64,000 nt of DNA from Pseudoalteromonas sp. T1lg88 (lineage in GTDB: Bacteria; Pseudomonadota; Gammaproteobacteria; Enterobacterales; Alteromonadaceae): assembly GCF_002964765.1 (NCBI RefSeq), contig NZ_PQCF01000004.1, forward strand, positions 1-64,000, read 5' to 3'. Below, in pieces: positions 60,555-64,000 of the stretch. Position 1 is the first letter of the stretch, and the number at the start of each line of letters is the position of its first letter. The notes beneath the pieces were generated by a model. That model was not told the DNA's origin and did no database searches. It saw only the letters and a program-made list of their open reading frames with translations. Made by a program: the position numbers and the translations under genes.

Positions 60555-61037
60555 TTACTCTTCACCTTGCTGATAGCGAATACTATTGATATACCACAAC
60601 TTTCGACCATTAGGCGTGTTCACCCAGGCCTCGTCATCGACTTCCTTTTTCAACAGAGCGCGAGCCATAGGGGCATCAATGGAAACCACGGCCTTGTTAT
60701 CGTAAATTTCATCTGGGCCGACGATTTGAAAGGCCAGCACTTCGCCTTGCTCATCTTCAACCTCCACATAGGCACCAAAGAACACCTTACCTTCTTGCTT
60801 CGGGCTGTAATCTACGACTCTAAGCTCGTCCAATCGCTTTCTTAAGTATCTGACTCGGCGGTCAATTTCCCGCAGACGCTTCTTATTATATTGGTAATCG
60901 GCATTCTCAGAGCGATCGCCCAAACTCGCCGCCCAGGCCACTTTTTTTGTTACTTCAGGACGCTCGGTTCGCCATAAATGGTCGAGTTCAGTTTGTAATT
61001 GCAGATAACCACGGCGGGTGATTAATTTCGTTTTCAT
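60555..61037 (-). CDS. greB: transcription elongation factor GreB
   Basis: This 160-residue protein has an N-terminal coiled coil that enters the RNA polymerase secondary channel (residues about 1-75, ELDHLWRTERPEVTKKVAWAASLGDRSENADYQYNKK) and a C-terminal FKBP-like domain. GreB stimulates cleavage of backtracked RNA. The order ompR-greB-tex is the same as in E. coli, although here two small genes separate greB from tex. Confidence 0.96.
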   Translation of the reverse strand: MKTKLITRRGYLQLQTELDHLWRTERPEVTKKVAWAASLGDRSENADYQYNKKRLREIDRRVRYLRKRLDELRVVDYSPKQEGKVFFGAYVEVEDEQGEVLAFQIVGPDEIYDNKAVVSIDAPMARALLKKEVDDEAWVNTPNGRKLWYINSIRYQQGEE

Positions 61038-61114
61038 AAATAATGTTCAGTTTTCGTTCATATAAACAGGGTCATATTTACCCCTAGGTAGTAATTTTAT
61101 AGGCAGGTGATGGT

Positions 61115-61429
61115 ATGCAAAAGTACAACTTGAAGTACAACCTGCTTTTTGTGTTTGCCTTGTTTGCCCTATGCGGCCTATTCGCAAGCCAACACCTATT
61201 CACCTCAGCTGCCAACTCCAGTGACCAGTATAGCCTTACCGTTAGTGTCGATACGGCACAAAATATCAATCCTGATAGCGATAATGATCACGACCCTGAG
61301 CATCCGCTAAGCCCTGCTATTAAGCAAGCGGCCTTAGCAAAAAATACAGTGTCGATAGCGCCCAGTGCGCCGCTTAACCGTCGAGTGCTCACCGCAGCAC
61401 AACAAAGAGCACCGCCACACCTCTCTTAA
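61115..61429 (+). CDS. small exported protein, unrecognised
   Basis: These 104 residues have an N-terminal hydrophobic segment (YNLLFVFALFALCGLFAS) that looks like a signal anchor. A low-complexity acidic region follows (NPDSDNDHDPEHP), then a Ser/Pro/Arg-rich tail. AGG is about 8 bp before the ATG. It lies 37 bp upstream of a CBS-domain gene. Possibly an exported peptide or a lineage-specific small protein; the function is unknown. Confidence 0.5.
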   Translation: MQKYNLKYNLLFVFALFALCGLFASQHLFTSAANSSDQYSLTVSVDTAQNINPDSDNDHDPEHPLSPAIKQAALAKNTVSIAPSAPLNRRVLTAAQQRAPPHLS

Positions 61430-61466
61430 AAAACTGTTTTATTTACAATTTTTTTGGAGAAATATC

Positions 61467-62045
61467 ATGACTAATTTTAATTCATTACGTACACACCATA
61501 TTCTTGATGGTGCTCAATTGGCGAGCGCACACGAGTCACACTTACAGCTAGATACCAGCAGTGGCGCCTTAAGCCTGTTGCAAGACTTCACCCTGCAAAG
61601 CCCCATTTGTGTGCAGGCCAACACCCCGCTGACGGCGGCGCGTAAATTGGCCAGCAGCACGCCGACAGATGCGCTCATGGTGCTTGATGAGCAAGGACAG
61701 GTGATAGGAGTCACCTCAAGCGTTGAGCTACAAAGTATTCGCGTCACTACCCAAGCCCTGCAGCTTGGTCTTAAACCCAATGAGCTGATGGTGCACGACG
61801 TTATGCGCTCCCTGCATGCGTTGCCGTGCATTACCATGCTGGCGGTACGCAATACTTCTCTAGGCAATGTGCTTAGCACCATGGAGCAAACCGGTAGCTT
61901 TTATCTGCTGGTGACCGAGAATGAGCAAATTCGCGGTATTCTCTGCGCCCGTAAGATAGCCAAAACCCTGAATATTGGTTTGGATATTACCCCGGTGGCA
62001 CAATCATTTCAGGATGTGGTTGCCAGCGTAGAACACCCTCACTAA
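61467..62045 (+). CDS. CBS-domain protein
   Basis: This protein has 192 residues from MTNFNSLRTHH, chosen because GGAGAAA precedes it; an open extension to 61365 is not supported. Two CBS motifs are visible: a first one around VQANTPLTAARKLASSTPTDALMVLDEQGQVIGVTS and a second around VMRSLHALPCITMLAVRNTSLGNVL...FYLLVTENEQIRGILCA. Tandem CBS pairs bind adenosyl nucleotides and sense energy state. No effector domain is attached, so it would act on a partner. It lies between greB and tex. Confidence 0.8.
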   Translation: MTNFNSLRTHHILDGAQLASAHESHLQLDTSSGALSLLQDFTLQSPICVQANTPLTAARKLASSTPTDALMVLDEQGQVIGVTSSVELQSIRVTTQALQLGLKPNELMVHDVMRSLHALPCITMLAVRNTSLGNVLSTMEQTGSFYLLVTENEQIRGILCARKIAKTLNIGLDITPVAQSFQDVVASVEHPH

Positions 62046-62074
62046 CCAGCCGTTTTAAGGCACTTAAGATGCGA

Positions 62075-62109
62075 GTCACGAACGACAAATTTGCCCTGTC
62101 GTTCGTGAC
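62075..62109. repeat. 13-bp perfect inverted repeat upstream of tex
   Basis: GTCACGAACGACA and TGTCGTTCGTGAC flank a 9-nt spacer. No T-run follows on either strand, so it is not a normal rho-independent terminator. It lies about 72-106 bp before the tex ATG and 30 bp after the CBS gene. Confidence 0.6.
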
Positions 62110-62180
62110 CAGCTGTGATATTATCCAGTTAATTTTACTCGTATTAGCCCTGCTTTGGGCACCAAGATATAAGGTTATTA

Positions 62181-64000
62181 ATGGCTAATCTCACCACGAT
62201 TCTGGCGCAGGAATTACAAGCGCAAGAACATCAAGTGCTAGCAGCAACCAAGCTTTTAGATGAAGGCGCCACGGTGCCATTTATTGCCCGCTACCGTAAA
62301 GAAGTAACCGGTGGCCTGGACGACACCCAATTACGTACGTTAGAGCAGCGCTTAGGCTATTTACGCGAGCTTGAAGAGCGCCGTCAATTCATCATTAAAA
62401 CCATTAGCGAACAAGATAAATTAACGCCGCAACTGAGCGCAGATATTGCCGCCGCCGCGACCAAAACCGAACTTGAAGACCTGTATCTTCCCTATAAGCC
62501 TAAGCGTCGCACCAAGGGCCAGATCGCCATTGAAGCCGGCCTTGAGCCCCTGGCTGATGCCTTACTAAACGATGCCAACCTGGATCCAGAAAGTGAAGCG
62601 GCTCGTTTTGTTGATGCCGATAAGGGCGTAGCGGATAGCAAAGCGGTCCTAGAGGGTGCCCGCTATATATTGATGGAACGCTTTGCCGAAGACGCCAAGC
62701 TACTGGCCAAGCTGCGCAGCCATATAAAACAACATGGCCATATTAGCAGTGCAGTGATCGCCGGTCAGGAGAAAACCGGCGCCAAGTATCAGGATTATTT
62801 TGAGCACAGCGAAGCCATTGCCAGCATTCCATCGCACCGCGCCCTGGCCATGCTACGCGCCCGTAACGAAGGGGTGCTAGCGCTGAGCATTAACCCGGAT
62901 GCGCAAAGCGAAGATGGTCAGGCTCTGTGCGTTAACATGGTTGCCCGTCATTTCAATCTCGCCATCGAAGGCAAGGCGGCCAGCCAGTGGCTGGCACAGG
63001 TAGCTCAGTGGACCTGGAAGGTGAAACTGGCTCTGCATCTTGAAAATGAGTTTCTTGCCAATATGCGTGAGCAGGCCGAAGCCGGCGCCATAGATGTGTT
63101 CGCAAAGAACCTTAAAGACCTGCTCATGGCAGCCCCTGCGGGCACCAAGGTAACTCTGGGTCTGGATCCGGGTCTGCGTACCGGCTGTAAAATTGCCGTG
63201 GTTGATAGCACGGGCAAGCTGCTTGGCACCGCCACCATTTTCCCTCATGCGCCACAAAACCAATGGGATAAGTCCTTGCGCACGCTTGAGCAATTATGCC
63301 GCCAGCACAAGGTAGAGCTGATCGCCGTAGGTAACGGTACCGCCAGCCGCGAAAGCGATAAACTGGTTGCCGAGCTAATTAAAGCGGCGCCAGAATTGAA
63401 ATTAAGCAAGGTAATGGTCAGCGAAGCCGGTGCCTCCGTGTACTCTGCATCTGAGTTTGCCGCTCAGGAATTCCCGGATCTTGACGTTTCTCTGCGTGGC
63501 GCCGTATCGATCGCCCGCCGTCTGCAGGATCCTTTGGCAGAGCTGGTAAAAATCGAGCCTAAATCCATAGGTGTGGGTCAATACCAGCATGATGTATCGC
63601 AAAGCCAGCTAGGACAAACCCTGACCTCAGTGGTAGAGGACTGTGTAAATGCCGTTGGCGTTGATGTGAATACTGCCTCGGTGCCACTACTGACACGCGT
63701 TTCCGGCTTAAACAAAACCCTGGCCCAGAATATCGTCAAATATCGTGATAGCAATGGCGCCTTCGCCAAGCGTAGCGAATTGAAAAAGGTTGAGCGTTTA
63801 GGGCCAAAAGCATTTGAGCAAAGCGCCGGCTTCCTGCGCATTGTCGGTGGTGCCGATCCATTGGATGCCTCTGCGGTTCACCCGGAAGCCTATCCCTTGG
63901 TTAAGAATATTTGTGCCGCCAACGATCAGGATATCGCCCATTTGATCGGCAATGCCGAGGTGTTGAAAAACCTCAAAGCCGCGGACTATACAGACGAGCA
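62181..64000 (+). CDS. tex: transcription accessory protein Tex (C-terminus outside window)
   Basis: The first 606 codons are present of a protein that is about 770 residues in E. coli (YhgF/Tex). The N-terminal helical region ([27 protein letters not shown]), the YqgF-like nuclease fold ([19 protein letters not shown]) and the helix-hairpin-helix region ([39 protein letters not shown]) are seen. The C-terminal S1 RNA-binding domain is cut off by the window edge. AAGG is upstream of the ATG. Tex binds nucleic acid and influences transcription and stress survival. Confidence 0.97.
   Translation, partial: MANLTTILAQELQAQEHQVLAATKLLDEGATVPFIARYRKEVTGGLDDTQLRTLEQRLGYLRELEERRQFIIKTISEQDKLTPQLSADIAAAATKTELEDLYLPYKPKRRTKGQIAIEAGLEPLADALLNDANLDPESEAARFVDADKGVADSKAVLEGARYILMERFAEDAKLLAKLRSHIKQHGHISSAVIAGQEKTGAKYQDYFEHSEAIASIPSHRALAMLRARNEGVLALSINPDAQSEDGQALCVNMVARHFNLAIEGKAASQWLAQVAQWTWKVKLALHLENEFLANMREQAEAGAIDVFAKNLKDLLMAAPAGTKVTLGLDPGLRTGCKIAVVDSTGKLLGTATIFPHAPQNQWDKSLRTLEQLCRQHKVELIAVGNGTASRESDKLVAELIKAAPELKLSKVMVSEAGASVYSASEFAAQEFPDLDVSLRGAVSIARRLQDPLAELVKIEPKSIGVGQYQHDVSQSQLGQTLTSVVEDCVNAVGVDVNTASVPLLTRVSGLNKTLAQNIVKYRDSNGAFAKRSELKKVERLGPKAFEQSAGFLRIVGGADPLDASAVHPEAYPLVKNICAANDQDIAHLIGNAEVLKNLKAADYTDE

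Overview
The window reads as a chromosomal segment of a free-living marine-type gammaproteobacterium, most likely of the order Alteromonadales. This is inferred from gene order and protein style (mreBCD-maf-rng-yhdP-nit-tldD, yajR-ssb-csrD beside uvrA, srkA beside dsbA, a complete gspC-N operon next to hslR-hslO-pckA-envZ-ompR-greB-tex), not from any rRNA. No tRNA, rRNA, insertion sequence, prophage or CRISPR array was seen.

Layout. Positions 1-6915 (minus strand) hold an accessory type I secretion locus. It is a tightly coupled four-gene operon: HlyB-type exporter, HlyD-type adaptor, an unrecognised aromatic-rich membrane protein, and a large RTX protein that runs off the left edge. The RTX protein carries a module closely resembling the FrpC self-processing module, including its Asp-Pro site. 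Positions 7042-20216 are mostly core genes: a VOC protein, pmbA/darP/tldD, a nitrilase-family amidase, the envelope protein yhdP, rng, maf and the shape genes mreDCB. Positions 20594-28371 carry a PLP enzyme, csrD, ssb, yajR and uvrA. Positions 28422-32441 hold less conserved genes: an unknown membrane protein, a thioesterase, a 2OG-Fe(II) oxygenase, and a two-gene cassette of a class V PLP enzyme with a PF10014-type dioxygenase.

Positions 32675-42124 carry acnB, an OmpA-family porin, trmA, two tandem DsbA-type oxidases, srkA and ccoG. acnB has an apparent one-base deletion that replaces its last residues. Positions 42338-54970 hold two small proteins, a UPF0149 protein and the whole type II secretion operon gspC to gspN. 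Positions 55184-64000 carry hslR, hslO, pckA, the envZ/ompR two-component pair, greB, a small exported protein, a CBS protein, and the first 606 codons of tex.

How the genes work together. Two secretion routes are present: type I for the RTX protein, and type II for periplasmic substrates whose disulfides the DsbA pair could form. The redox and carbon genes (acnB, pckA, ccoG) and the envelope genes (mre, yhdP, ompA, envZ/ompR) are housekeeping. The most promising material for a new system is the RTX locus with its unknown membrane protein. Next come the dioxygenase/PLP cassette and several unexplained inverted or direct repeats upstream of hlyB, mreB, pckA and tex.
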